Assembly: GCA_037044905.1 (NCBI GenBank) | Contig: JBAOKB010000144.1 | Span: forward strand, 1,612,001 to 1,676,000 | DNA: 64,000 nucleotides | Direction: 5' to 3' | From: Hortaea werneckii | Lineage: Eukaryota > Ascomycota > Dothideomycetes > Mycosphaerellales > Teratosphaeriaceae | Shown here: in pieces, positions 45,680-58,039 of the stretch | Numbering within the stretch: the stretch's first letter is position 1 | Layout of the letters: each line of letters opens with the position of its first letter | Program-made: the position numbers and the translations under genes | The notes under the pieces: model-generated | Databases searched by the model: none | Told to the model about the DNA's origin: nothing | The model's input: the letters and a program-made list of their open reading frames with translations, nothing else

Positions 45680-48600
45680 ATGTCGAAGAGCGCCTGTTCA
45701 GCCGGTGTTGACGACTCTTTCGGCCCGCTTGTAACAGGATGTCGCCGAAACTTCGACTTCACCTTGTTCTTCGAGAGCCTTTTCCTGGCTGTGCTACCGT
45801 CGGTCATCTTCCAAGCCTCTGCTGCTAGTCAGATAAGAATTCTCTTCCGAAAGTCATGCAAAGCTCGGTGGGGATGGCTACCATCCCTCAAGATCGGGAC
45901 GTGTCTTCTGGGCCTTGGACTACAGGTGTCGCTACTTGTCCTTTGGAGTTTAGACCATGGTGGTGCCAAAGCACTCACCCAGGCAGCTGCAGCTTTGTCG
46001 GTTCTTGATGCGGTCGTCATCACAATTTTGTCGGGATTACAGCATACACGCTCGGTCAGGCCTTCCACAGTGCTTCAGATGTACCTTTTCATGACTCTGC
46101 TTATGGACACCGTTTGCGTGAGGACTCTCTATCTGCAAGGAACGAACCCCATGCTCACACGTCTCTTTACCGCCGAGATGATTGTCATACTCTGTACTCT
46201 GATATTGGAATCCATCGAAAAGCGAGCTTTCCTTCTCAATACGTTCCGCGGCCTTGATCCCGAGTCATCTACGAGCTGCCTGAACAGATGTGTGTTTTGG
46301 TGGCTGAACAGTCTTATATGGGTTTGTGCCCGAGCCTAGCCTAATGGATTACCACCTTCTAACACGTCCCAGCTTGGCAGAACCAAACCTTTGCAGCAAA
46401 AAGATCTGTATACGCTGAACGCAGAGATTAACTCGGGGGAACTCCACAGCACCTTCCGAAATCAGCTGCTCGCGCGTGAGTGTCATCGTCACTGCGAAAT
46501 GGACAGTTCGTCAATGTCTGATCGTCAAGTAGAAGGCATCTCAAAGAAGCATCGACTCATCAGAGCTCTGCTCTCCACCCTCAAATGGCAATTTGCCCTG
46601 GCGGTAGTGCCACGCCTGTTGCTGATTGCTCTCAAATTCAGTCAGCCTTTTCTCTTGGACAGACTACTTACCTTACTCAACTCCGACGAGTCGGCGACGT
46701 CTTCAAGGCAAGCTTGGGGAATGATTCTTGCCTTTGCTCTGGTGTACCTTGGCATCGCAGTACGTAATACCTTATACTATCCTTCCGAAGTGAACAACCA
46801 GCCAATGCGAGCTTCTAGGTCGTCAAAGGAAGGTATTGGCATAGAACATTTGCAACCCTCACCATAATCCGTGGCCTGTTGATTGGCGCCATATGCGAAA
46901 AGTCATTGCAATTGCCTAATGATGAGACAAGCAAGCAGTCAGCTATCACACTGATCAGTGCAGACACAGAAAGGATCAATCTGGGCCTTCGCAACATGCA
47001 CGAAGTATGGGCAAACGTCATTGAGCTCGGGGTTGCGATATATCTGTTGCAGCGAGAGGTTGGGGCAGTTGCTATTGTCCCACTGTTCATAGCCGCAGGT
47101 AACTCGAGATCTGGCCCATTTTACCAGTCAAGACAGTATCCTGATGACTTCGACAGCTTGCGCCGCAGGATCGTTCCTCTTATCCCGACATGTTGTAGAT
47201 GGACAGAAGATCTGGATGCGTGATCTACAGAAGCGACTCAACGTCACTACCAGCGTCTTTGGGCGACTCGAAAGCATCAAGATGCTTGGCATTTCGACGT
47301 GGGCTGGCGATACCTTACGTACGCTTCGGGACAAGAAGTGGACTCGTCTCTGATATTCCGCACGTTACTCCTATGGAGTGTCGTTATCTGTAGGTGTTGC
47401 TGGAAGGTGTCTCCGTTGCTGAGATCAGAAGCACTGATGACTTTCAGCGGAGGTCACATCGATGCTCGGCCCAGTAGCAATGTTCGTCGCCTTCAGTCTG
47501 GTCGCGTTTGCACGGAATAATGCAGCTATCTTGGCCAACACTGCTTTTACGTCACTTGCCATTCTCTCGCTTATTGGTCCACCATTAGCGACTTTGATAC
47601 AAACCATCCCGAATTTACTCTCCGCACTTGCCTGCCTGGGCAGGATTCAAGACCTGCTGGAAGTGCCACCCAGCTCTCGGAATAGGTTTTGGAACAATAT
47701 CGATGGCCTCTCTTTTCAGCAAACCGATCAAGGGAGCCGTGAGAGTCCTCCAGTGTCTGGCCATGAAACGTTCGATTTGGAAATGAGCAACGTTTCATCG
47801 ACTGCTGTGCACCCTTTGGCCGTTGTTGAAATTGATGCGGCTAATATATCTTGGGCGCAAAGGGGCGAACCGGTGCTAAGGAACGTGAGCTTCCAACTCC
47901 TACCATCGCAGCTCTTGGTCATCAGCGGCCCAGTCGGCTGCGGTAAATCTATTCTCCTGCGTGCCATTATTGGCGAAGCATGTGTCGTAAAAGGCAACTT
48001 GACCGCTCAGTCTGACAGTGTCGCATTCTGCGACCAGACTGCCTGGCTTCGCGAGGGGAGCATCAAGGAAAACATTGTGAATGACTCGGAATACAATCAT
48101 GCATGGTACGAGAGTGTGATTGACGCATGCGAACTCTCTGGCGACATCGCGAGCTTTGTGGAAGGCGACAACTTTACAGTGGGCAGTCAGGGCTAGGCGT
48201 TAAGCGTTGGGCAAAAACATCGGATAGCGGTAGCACGCGCACTCTATTCTCGCAAGCGCCTGATGATTTTCGATGATGTGTTCAGTGCCCTGGACAAGAG
48301 AACGGCAAAGAACGTCTTTCGCAAAGTGTTCGGGCTCAGTGGACTTTTACGTCGCTTAGGCTTAACGGCGATCTTGGTGACTCAGTCATCGCAACATTCT
48401 TCGCTCTCAGATGCGGTTCTCATGCTTTCAGGGGACGGCCTCGTGGAATGTCGGGACCCTCCTACCGCTTCTGTGGGAAGTGGCGATGATCATCCGAAGG
48501 ATAATACAGACGAGCTTGAAGAACCGGCGAGCGCTTCATCGAAAGGCAATATCAAAGTCCAGGTTTTGGAAGCCGACGAATCAGTGTCTATGGTCGTCAA

Positions 48601-50738
48601 CAAGACACCGCCTTCAGATGCGACCTTGTACATGACCTATGTCAAAGCCGTTGGGCCCAAGTTCGCCGGCTTCTTCATGACGGCTCTCATGCTGTCTGCT
48701 TTCTGCCTGAATTTCTCAAGTAAGACCACCCTTCGCTAACAGCTTGACCACGCCTGTCGAATCTAGCTTACGGTCTTCATAGCCCTTTGGATCAGCTGGT
48801 GGAGTGGATCAAATGCGCAACAACCAGGCTCGAAGATGGCTCTATATGCGTCGGTGTACGGTGTGCTTGGAATTCTGAGCTTGATCACTTTTACAGTGGC
48901 TTGCTGGTAAGCTGATGAACACTGAGCTGCGATGATTCCGGAACAAGAGACTCACCTTTCTAGGCTTGCCCTTGTGGTAATGATTCCCAGATCTGGTCGA
49001 GCTTTGCACTCTGCCCTCCTCAAGGCTGCTCTAAGGTGACCGACCCAACACGATGCCTGGTATACCAGTACTTCATCGCTCGCTAACGCTATGACAGGTT
49101 GCCTCTCGACTCATTTTCCAAAGGGAGTCTGGGCGAAATAACGAACAGGTACGCCCTCGAGTCAATTAATGTTCTCACCTTCGTAGTGCTAACTACGACT
49201 GGTATCTATGCAGGTTCAGCCAGGACATCCAGATCATTGACACCCAGCTTCCCTTTGCATCACTCGATACTTTTGAGGGTAAGTAGCTCGCAGCGTATGA
49301 TTTCCGAGCAATGCTCACATTTCGGCAGCGTTCACCTCCTTCCTGATGCAGATGATAATCATTGGCGTCACAGCACGTATCACGGCGATCTTCATCCCAA
49401 TATGCATGGCATGCGTCTACTTCACTCAACGCCTGTACCTCAAGACTTCCCGTCGCCTTCGCCTGCTCGACATTGAGGCCAAGGCTCCACTTCTGGCATA
49501 TCATATCGAGACCCTGAGCGGGTTGCCGACCATTCGGGCGTTCGGTTTCGAGCAAGAAGCGATGAAGCGCACGAATCGATTACTCGAAGCTTCCCAGCAG
49601 CCTTTCTATCTACTACTGTGCGTGCAGAGGTGGCTTGGGTTCGTATTGGACTCCATTATTGCATGTTTGGTGATCCTGATTGTCGTCTTCGCTTTGAAAG
49701 TGGGCAGCTCAGCTTCCGCAGGTCTAACCGGTGCAGCGCTCGTTACGGTCATAGCGTGCAATCAGACGTTAGCAAATCTGGTTGAATCATGGACGATGAT
49801 GGAGACATGTCTGGGGGCTGTCCAACGCATCAAGGAGTTCTCAGACCAGAAGCCAAGCCAGCCGGAGAATAACGAGCTTGAAATGCCGGTTGAGGGATGG
49901 CCAGATCAGGGCTGTGTCGAGTTCAATAACTACTCGGGCTCATATGGGAGCACGTCGCCCTTGGTCTTGAAGAATGTCTCCTTCACCACTCGTCCAGGGC
50001 AAAAGGTTGCCATCTGCGGTCGGACTGGAAGGTGAGCTAAGAGCCAGTACTTTCTTGGAAGAAGCATTAATTGTGCTGATAAACCGAATCGCAGCGGTAA
50101 AAGCTCGCTAGCCCTGTCCCTCTTCAAGCTACTTCACACGCGAGCAGGCTCGTTGACGATAGACGGTCTCAACCTCGCAAGCCTCGACGGGGATACTGTG
50201 CGATCTCTGATAGCTTCTGTGCCGCAGGAGCCATTACTTTTCAAAGAATTGACAGTCCGGCAGAATCTGCGCCTGGATGGCACGACATCAGATGGCGATG
50301 CCAAAGCTGTCTTGGAGACGGTAGGCTTGTGGGACAGAGCGATACAGCAGCGCAATTTGGATGAACCAATGTCTGCGCTTGGTTTGTCCGAAGGCCAAAG
50401 TCAGCTCTTCTGCATCGCACGTGCGCTGCTGCGGCAGAGCAAGCTGATTGTGTTTGATGAGGCGACGTCGAGGTAGGAAGAACTAAAGCCCATCTCCCAG
50501 GAGTCTTGCTAAAGCCAGTCTTTCTAGTCTCGATGCTGAATCCAACCAGCAGTTCCAACTGCTTCTCAAGAACAGCCTCCACGACCGTACCGTTGTGGCG
50601 ATTGAACACAACCCGAAGAACGTTCTGGACTACGACAAAGTAGTCGTGCTCCACGAGGGCCGAATCATCGAGACCGGATCACCCCAAGAGCTCGCAAAGG
50701 TCGACTCGGCCTTCCGGCGTCTCCTCCAGCTCTCATAG
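45680..50738 (+). pseudogene. ABCC-type (MRP-like) full ABC transporter, apparently inactivated
   Basis: Twelve exons can be placed: 45680-46321, 46373-46759, 46819-47098, 47157-47389, 47448-48719, 48767-48906, 48964-49035, 49098-49148, 49214-49278, 49329-50031, 50095-50472, 50528-50738. That is about 1,478 codons, normal for ABCC. The N-terminus (DDSFGPLVTGCRRNFDFT) opens a TMD0, followed by TMD1, NBD1, TMD2 and NBD2. NBD1 Walker A is GPVGCGKS and Walker B LMIFDDVFSALD; NBD2 has GRTGSGKSS, signature LSEGQ and LIVFDEATSSLD. Damage: one G missing at 47338-47340; an in-frame TAG at 48194-48196 inside NBD1; the NBD1 signature changed to LSVGQ; and a phase mismatch between exons ending 48719 and starting 48767. 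NBD2 and TMD2 are otherwise intact. Confidence 0.85.
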
Positions 50739-51782
50739 TAGATCATTGAGCGTTCTTCATACCGAGATAGCCTGTATATTGTCACACTCGACTTTGGGGA
50801 CGAGCCACACCGCAAAATGCACACATCACCGTGCTGATTACATCGCCTCGTCGAGTCGCGAAAGTCCGTGCAATCCCGTGCGTGGCGCGACGTTGTGTGG
50901 CGGGCGTTGAATGCCGCACGCATGGGCAAAAGGTACGTAGGACGTCTGCGGCGTGTGAAACCGGTAGTCAGTCGTTACTATACCCGGGCTGTCATAACAG
51001 CCCTTTGAAGCGTGACTTTGCCACGTTTTGCGACTCTGTAAGGCTATATCGTACCCTAGAAGCACCGAAATAGTATTCTTTAACAGACTGCCGTGCTTCG
51101 AGACTAGTTAGGCCTGTGTACGCGTCTTTCGGGGAGGCTGTGTAGGGCATAAGACCTCGTGCAACCCATAAGCCCTAAATGAGACCTCGTCAGTCCGGAC
51201 GCGACGCGTGTGAGAGGGATACGAGGGATAAAGAGGGCAACGGGAACATCGGAATGGTTTGGAAAAAACGAGTGTGTGAATGAACACCATATACAATCTA
51301 AAAAACAAAATCCAAATCACCAAAAAATCATGTTGTATGTACCAGCTTCGCGCATGTATATCCAAAACATAAAGCGCCGTTAGTGTACCCAGACCAGTTC
51401 CGTGTTCCACCCATGCTTTTTCGTCATTGATCGTGAAAAGCTGATCGTGTTCATACGGCGAGCGGCACACCAGTGCGCTTCTGCCTCTCTGTAAAAAAGG
51501 GTATCTAAATAGTCATGAACGACCAGCGCTGAAAAACCCCGTTTCCGCTGCTGCGTACCGTGTACCAGAAATTCCCGAAAAAAAGTCTCCAAACCACCCT
51601 TACTTCGTACGTCCCCTCTCAAAAGGTAAAAGTTGTAGAAGCATGCCAAGAAGAGGGCAAGGCTGCAGTCACGCGTCGCTGGCTGCCGCAAGCGGCGCTA
51701 GGCGAATGCGATGTGTGCAGTGCGAATAGAAGTGAAAGAAAGGTCGTTAGGGCTTTACATTGGTGTTGCAAGCGGGTCTTTT
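50739..51782. other. Convergent spacer, no supported gene
   Basis: Between the 3' ends of the ABC transporter (+) and the Bys1-like gene (-). Only short frames; the 104-residue one at 51380-51691 minus has no recognised domain. Confidence 0.45.
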
Positions 51783-52568
51783 TTAAGCATGGTTGTGGAC
51801 GCCGCGGCGGCCGTGGCGGTAGCCGTGGTCCCACCAGTGAGTCTGGGTGACGTACTCAGTCTCGACGGCGGTGGCAACGTTGGTGGCGACGTTGTCGCCG
51901 CCCTGGTTGTCGCTGGTGGTGGCGGATGCGCTAGTCATGGTCGCGAAAGTGGTCGGGGTCGAGCTAGCGAACACCGAGGTCTCAGCCGGCGTCGAGGTTG
52001 GCGTGGCGAAAGTAGAGGCGCCGGTGGCAGCGTCCTGGCTGGTCTCAGCAGCGACAGAGGAGACGACGGAGGAGACGGCGCCGTCGGCTTGCTCCTCGCC
52101 GGAGCAGAGGCTGACGGTGATGTCGGAGTCCTGAGGGCAAGCCTGCATGCCGTAGGCGTCGTCGGTAGCGTAACGGTAGGCCACCTGCTTCGGGGAGCAA
52201 GTGCTGGACTCGGAGTCGGCAGTGATCATCCAGTCGCCGTCCCATGGGTTGCCATTGACCTGGCTCAGGTCGTACCAGATGGTGCCGTCATCCTGGAAGG
52301 TGTACTCGTACTGGAGGATGTGGTTGAGGTCCTGGTCCTTGGAGAGCTTGAGGGACCAGCCAGCACCAGTGGACAGCTCCTTCCACTGGGTAGACCAGCT
52401 GCCGCCTGGGCTGAGAGTGTGCTGAGTGGTCTCGTAGCCGCCGTTCTGGGCGGGCACAGCAGTCAACTGGACGTCGTACTTGCACATGTTCTCGATGATG
52501 GCATTGCCAACAGACTGGGCCATGGCGGAGCCGGCCATGAGGGCAGCAGTCGCAATGACGAGTTGCAT
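51783..52568 (-). CDS. Bys1-family secreted antigenic thaumatin-like protein
   Basis: Single exon of 261 residues from ATG at 52568. Residues 1-18 (MQLVIATAALMAGSAMAQ) are a clear signal peptide. The next 140 residues match the Bys1/thaumatin-like layout (PF04681): SVGNAIIENMC, HTLSPGGSWS, SLKLSKD, LQYEYTFQDDGTIWYDLSQV and NGNPWDGDWMI. The last 100 residues are Ser/Thr/Ala-rich and likely O-glycosylated or cell-wall associated, ending in a short His/Arg-rich tail. The family is named after a yeast-phase gene of Blastomyces; its biochemical role is unknown. No GPI signal is evident. Its 5' end is repeated, in broken form, at about 55058. Confidence 0.88.
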   Translation of the reverse strand: MQLVIATAALMAGSAMAQSVGNAIIENMCKYDVQLTAVPAQNGGYETTQHTLSPGGSWSTQWKELSTGAGWSLKLSKDQDLNHILQYEYTFQDDGTIWYDLSQVNGNPWDGDWMITADSESSTCSPKQVAYRYATDDAYGMQACPQDSDITVSLCSGEEQADGAVSSVVSSVAAETSQDAATGASTFATPTSTPAETSVFASSTPTTFATMTSASATTSDNQGGDNVATNVATAVETEYVTQTHWWDHGYRHGRRGVHNHA

Positions 52569-54977
52569 TTTGATCGATTGGATAACCGCTGAACAGCTAG
52601 ATCGAAGTGTGATTCGTGAAGTGTAATGTGACTGAACGGATCTCGTCGTAATGATGGATCGCAAGGTTCGTCAAAGTGTGTCGCGTTGCACGTATGTGAG
52701 GCACTGAGTCAAGTGAGTGATGACTGCTTGGCTGGGGGGTTCAAAGAGTGAATGCGGCGCAGATGCAAAAGAGTGATACTGCACGGCAGTGTATGCTTTC
52801 CAGAGCGCAATTGACACGGTAGAGAGCGTTATCAGAAGAGGGGGAAAACAAATGGGTGAAGCGCGACTGGCCTGGGGGTTTTATCGCGCTCCCTCAACGG
52901 CTCAGCGCATAGAGTTGCGTCGAGTGGGCCCCTCACGACATATCGGCTTGGCCCATAAAACGTGTTGGAGTGACCTAATCGCGTGTAAGCATCTCACTGT
53001 TCTCGCATTGGCTACAGCAGACGACGCTCCGGGCAATCAGGACGCAGCCCTACTGCGGGAAGGCCGCGACGTTTTTCGGGACCTGACAGGGAAGACTCTG
53101 CCTTGCCAAGGGCATCCATGATCCGGAGCTGTCACTGGCCCGATGCATTTAGGCACCGCAGCCCACGGCGCGTCCTGGTTGGCTGGGACGGCGGCTGGTG
53201 AGCCGATGCCGCATGTTCATGCAGGTCCAGCACGAGTCCAGAACTCCAAACCCGCTAGCGCCAACCCTGCTCCGTGACCGTTACCCGGCTTCCTGCTCGA
53301 TTGGGCGATTGGGTGATTGGGCCTGATTGCCGGTGGATCAGGTACCACGTCCCAACAATTTGGGTTTTGACATCAGACTCAATTTGATTCGGCCACACCA
53401 AAATTGCACTGGAAATTTTTCATTCAGTTTTTTTTTTTCTTTTCCTTTTTCTTTGAAATTATTATTGCTGTCGCGTCCTGGGTACGGTGGGCTGCTATTC
53501 ATTGGTGTCCCAAACTCGAACAATACTCGGCCGAAATGACCGGCTGTCCGGGCGCTTACCTTCGCGGCCTCCACCAGTTGTCCGCCCGCTCCCCCCCTCC
53601 CTCTTCTCATGGCCCACATCCCGTCTTCCGCCAGTGTTGGCAGAGGATGTAGTCATGAGCGCATCGCGCAGCTTTCGCAGCGGGATCTTTGCCGGGCCAC
53701 GCAAGCAGTCGGTCCCAGCGTTCCGCCGAGGTCTTCTCGGCCCTCTGTCACTACTTGTCTGGCTCTGGCAAGTGTGAGTGTGGTTGGACCTTGGCGGTGC
53801 TGTATTCGTCGGTAAATAAAGTGACAGCAAAGTCGATCAACTTTGGTAGGCGACGCGGTCCACAGGCGCCGTCAGCTCGCCAGCGCACCTTACCTGCGGC
53901 CTCTCTGCGGTTTCAGCCATGTCTGAAGGCAGCGATTGGCCGAGAAGTCCACGCGGCACGTGAACTCTGCCCGACTGTCTTTTCAACATTCTGGAGAATC
54001 GAATTGTCTGGACGCCTTTAGTCGCATACACATGCTCGCGTCTAGGAGATACGCTGTTGAACCGTGCGATGTTACTGGTGGCACCCACAACCACGGCAGG
54101 TGTGAAACTTCACACATGTGAAAGTTACCCGAGCGAGATGAGCGCATCGCCCATATGTTGGTGGAGACGCCCCGTTGTCGAGAACCGTACAGCTGCATGC
54201 GAACCTGTTCTCATCACATTCTTCGTTTGCTTAGCCAAGTAGAATTTTGCCTGTTTGTACTCGCATCCACGCGACAAGGCTCATTCTGGGCGTTCATCAT
54301 CCGTAGCTGATATACCTCGCGACCTGTATCGGACCAACCGACCGACGTTATGCCTTGGCATCAACGTAGAGCCTCGCACAAGCTCTCCCCGTCGGCCTAC
54401 GTGTTCCTTTCCAGTTCCATGCAGATGCGACTTTTTCGTCGTTGTGCCGGACCACCGGAGCGAACGTTGTACGAGATCGATGTCGCTGCTGCAACACAGA
54501 CCGTTGATCAGGTCTACACCCGGTAATAACACAGTCGCACAATTCTGCAGACGTCTCTGAGACAGCTCACTTTCCGCTGCTCTCGCTGCTGTGGCCGGTA
54601 TCCTCTCCACTTCTTTCGGCTCTCCACAGTTCTCGGCTCTGTACGAACACACCTCATCACTCTCACGTCTTACTCTGTATCAGTGAAGAAGGCGTTACTG
54701 TTACAGTAGTAGTAGTATCACCGTATAATGTTCACACAAGCTATCCCACCGTGCACGAACAAGCCTCTGATCGCTCAAACGGCGATCGCGCGCCCGATCA
54801 CCGTCTACACGTGGGCTAAGAGATCAAATTGAAGCCCGAACTTACTAGGAGGTACAGTGGCACGGTACTAGCACTGCCCCCGGCGTGATGTACCTTACAC
54901 AAGCGCAAGCAGATCCTTTTAGTGGGCAAGAGCCAGCCGTTGGCTTTATCCACGCCACTGCATGCACTTTGCAACCT
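52519..54977. repeat. Tandem duplication, copy 1 (about 2.4 kb)
   Basis: Begins in the 5' end of the Bys1-like gene and runs through its upstream region. Shared landmarks with copy 2: GCCATGGCGGAGCC (52519 and 55058), AATGTGACTGAACGGATC (52625 and 55122), GCGGGAAGGCCGCGACGTTTT, the T-rich tract before AATTATTATTGCTGTCGCGT, and the end GCATGCACTTTGCAACC. Long stretches are nearly identical between copies. No convincing protein gene lies inside; frames differ between copies by stops and indels. Confidence 0.85.
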
Positions 54978-55057
54978 CACACCCCGCTCCGCAGAAGCCG
55001 CTCACAAATTTCCGGCTTCTGCAGAGGTTCTGATGTTAAGCCAGCTCAGCCTGCTCT

Positions 55058-55112
55058 GCCATGGCGGAGCCTGCTGTGGCCGGTATGACACTTCTTTCAT
55101 GGGATCGAAGTG
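55058..55112 (-). pseudogene. Relic of a Bys1-like 5' end
   Basis: On the minus strand a short frame reads ATAGSAMAE, matching the LMAGSAMAQ signal-peptide segment of the intact Bys1-like gene; it is followed by a stop after about 7 codons. Upstream, ATCGAAGTGT and AATGTGACTGAACGGATC match the intact gene's 5' flank. The rest of the coding sequence is absent, so this is the truncated end of the duplication unit. Confidence 0.6.
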
Positions 55113-57182
55113 TCTCGGAAGAATGTGACTGAACGGATCACGTCTTACTCTGTATCATGATGTTATAGGCACTCAGTAGAGTAGTATGACCGTAGTAATG
55201 CACGGCGTTCGGACACCTTCCAAAGCACCTGGCAAACGCAATGCAATTCCGTTGCCCATAAAAAGTGAGCGATGCATCACTGTCCTCAACTTGCGGGAAG
55301 GCCGCGACGTTTTGGATGCCAAGGGCATCTGCATTTAGGCGTCGCAGTCCACGGCGCTTCCTGGTTGGCTGGGAGGGCGGCTGGTGAGCCGATGCCGCAT
55401 GTTCATGCAGGTCCAGCACGAGTCCAGAACTCCAAACCCGCTAGCGCCAACCTTGCTCCGTGACCGTTATCCGGCTTCCTGCTCGATTGGGCGATGGGGC
55501 CTGATTGCCGGTGGATCAGGTACCACGTCCCAACAATTGGGGTTTGGACATCACACTCAATTTGATTCGGCCACATCAAAATTGCCATGGAAATTTTTCA
55601 TTCAGCTTTTTTTCTTCTTTCTCTTTTTTTCCCCCAAATTATTATTGCTGTCGCGTCCTGGGTACGGTGGGCTGCTATTCATTGGTGTCCCAAACTCGAG
55701 CAATACTCGGCCCAAGTGACCGGCTGTCCGGGCGCTTACCTTCGCGGCCTCCGCCAGTTGTCCGCCCGCTCCCCGCTCCCCCCTCCCTCTTCTCATGGCC
55801 CACATCCCGTCTTCCGCCAGTGTTGGCAGAGGCTGTAGTCATGAGCGCATCGCGCAGCTTTCGCAGCGGCATCTTTGCCGGGCCACGCAAGCAGTCGTCA
55901 CAGCGTTCCGCCGAGGTCTTCTCGGCTCTCTGTCACTGTCTGTCTGGCTCTGGCAAGAGAGTGTGGTTGGACCTTGGCGGTGCTGTACTCGTCGGTAAAT
56001 GCAATGACAACAAAGTCGATCAACTTTGGTAGGCGAACGCGGTCCACAGGCGCCGTCAGCTCGCCAGCGCACCTTACCTGCGGCCTCTCTGCGGTTTCAG
56101 CCATGTCTGAAGGCAACGATTGGCCGAAAAGTCCACGCGGCACGTGAACTCTGCCCGACTATCTTTTCAACATTCTGGAGAATCGAATTGTCTGGACGCC
56201 TTAGTCGCATAGACATGCTCGCGTCTAGGAGATGCGCTGTTGAACCGTGCGATGTTACTGGTGGCACCAACAACCACGGCAGGTGTGAAACTTCACACAT
56301 GTGAAAGTTACCCGAACGAGATGAGCGCATTGCCCATATGTTGGTGGAGACGCCCCGTTGTCGAGAACCGTACAGCGGCATGCGAACCTGTTCTCATCAC
56401 ATTCTTCGTTTGCTTAGCCAAGTGGAATTTTGCCTGTTTGTACTCGCATCCACGCGACAGGGCTCGCTCTGGGCCTTCATCATCTGTAGCTGATATACCT
56501 CGCGACCTGTATCGGGCCAACCGACGTTGTGACTTGGCGTCAACGTCGAGGCTCGCAGAAGCTCTTCTCGTGGGCCTACGTGTTCCTCTCGCAGTTCCAT
56601 GCAGATGCGACATTTTCGTCGTTGTCCCGGACCACCGGACCGAACGTTGTACGAGATCGATGTCGCTGCTGCAACACAGACCGTTGATCAGGTCTACACC
56701 CGGTAACAACACAGTCGCACAACTCTGCAGAGATCTCTGAGACAGCTCACTTTCCGCTGCTCGCTGCTGTGGCCGGCCGGTATCCTCTCCACTTCTTTCG
56801 GCTCTCCACAGTTCTCGGTTCTGTACGAACACACCTCATCACTCTCACGTCTTGCTCTGTATCAGTGAGAAGGCGTTACTGTAACAGTGGTAGTATCACC
56901 GTAATGTTCACCCAAGCTATCCCACCGTGCACGAACAAGCCTCTGATCGCTCAAACGGCGATCGTGCGCACGATCACCGTCTACACGTGGGCTAAGAGAT
57001 CAAATTGAAGCCCGAAACTACTAGGAGGTACAGTAGCACGGTACTAGCACTGCCCCCGGCGTGATGTACCTTACACAAGCGCAAGCAGATCCTTTTAGCG
57101 GGCAAGAGCCAGCAGCCGTTGGCATCTTAAACGCTTTTTTTCCCGTCTTGGGTCTCCACACCACTGCATGCACTTTGCAACC
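55058..57182. repeat. Tandem duplication, copy 2 (about 2.1 kb)
   Basis: Second copy in the same orientation. It is shorter near its start (for example it lacks the segment after GGCCGCGACGTTTT seen at about 53078-53140 in copy 1) and has a small insertion near its end (about 57125-57160). Divergence from copy 1 is by scattered substitutions and short indels over most of its length. Confidence 0.85.
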
Positions 57183-58039
57183 GTCACCAAGGAGTCGCGA
57201 GAAAAGGTCTGGGCTCATATAATTCCGTGATTTCACTCACACGAGGTTTTCCTGTCAGATCTCCGATCTTCCAAACCCTCCTGACTCATGGGCAGAGGAT
57301 GTAATCATATTCCGTGATGTTATAGCCTTCTATGAAGTCAATGGCGTTCGGCCTTTTCACACCTGGCAAAATGCAATTCCGTTGAGAAAAGAGCGAACTT
57401 GTACGCGGAGTTCTTACGGACTTTCGGACTACTACCGTCCATAGATTCGCAGCAGCGTCTTCGGGGCGGAGAAGTGGTGAAGGGGTGATGCTTTAATGTT
57501 CTGGAACACTACTGAGTTTGGTTGGACAGGCTGAGTGCCACGGGTAACAAGGACGGCATCTCTCGTGTTCAGCTGCGAGCCTGCCTGCCTGCGTATGTGA
57601 CGATCCGCTTAGACAACGGGCGCACATGGCAGGCGTACTGAACCAGGTCTCTGTCCGTGACCACCTGTAAAGTAGTTGTGACGACTAGTCGTGTCGCATG
57701 GCTCACTGGTTCAAAGTACTCTGTAGGCCAAGGATGCATCTCTTTCGCATATCTGGGTAGTTACTACGCAGTGACCGGAGCGCAACAAGAGCGCAATTGC
57801 GGAATGTCATTGTAGGTATGGAGAAACGCTCCCTTGGTTACGACGTAAAGGCCTTCTCAATCTCCATAATGCACACATTTGGGCCAGAAACGCCACGCTA
57901 GGCTACTTTACAATACGATATCAACACCAAATTGGCTTCGCGCGCAGAAGAGGCGCGTAGCGCACCCCTAACAGATGCCAAAACCCCGTCTGTGAAGGGG
58001 AAGACAAGACTGTCTTTCGCTTCAGGAAAGCGATCACGC
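57183..58039. other. Spacer, no supported gene apart from the partial repeat
   Basis: Contains the partial third repeat copy and unique sequence up to the RFC1 stop codon. No frame of interest was seen. Confidence 0.45.
57310..57410. repeat. Partial third copy of the duplication unit
   Basis: GTGATGTTATAG, GGCGTTCGG, CACCTGGCAAA and GCAATTCCGTTG occur in the same order as at 55160-55255 in copy 2, with many differences in between. The rest of the unit is missing here. Confidence 0.55.

Noticed and set aside
51711..52592. 293-residue plus-strand frame rich in Gly and Val
   Set aside because: Exact antisense of the Bys1-like gene, whose signal peptide and family blocks are clear.
53327..56740. 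Similar reading frames present in both tandem copies (for example from 54057 and 56240)
   Set aside because: Frames are interrupted differently in the two copies and show no domain; similarity is explained by the recent duplication.
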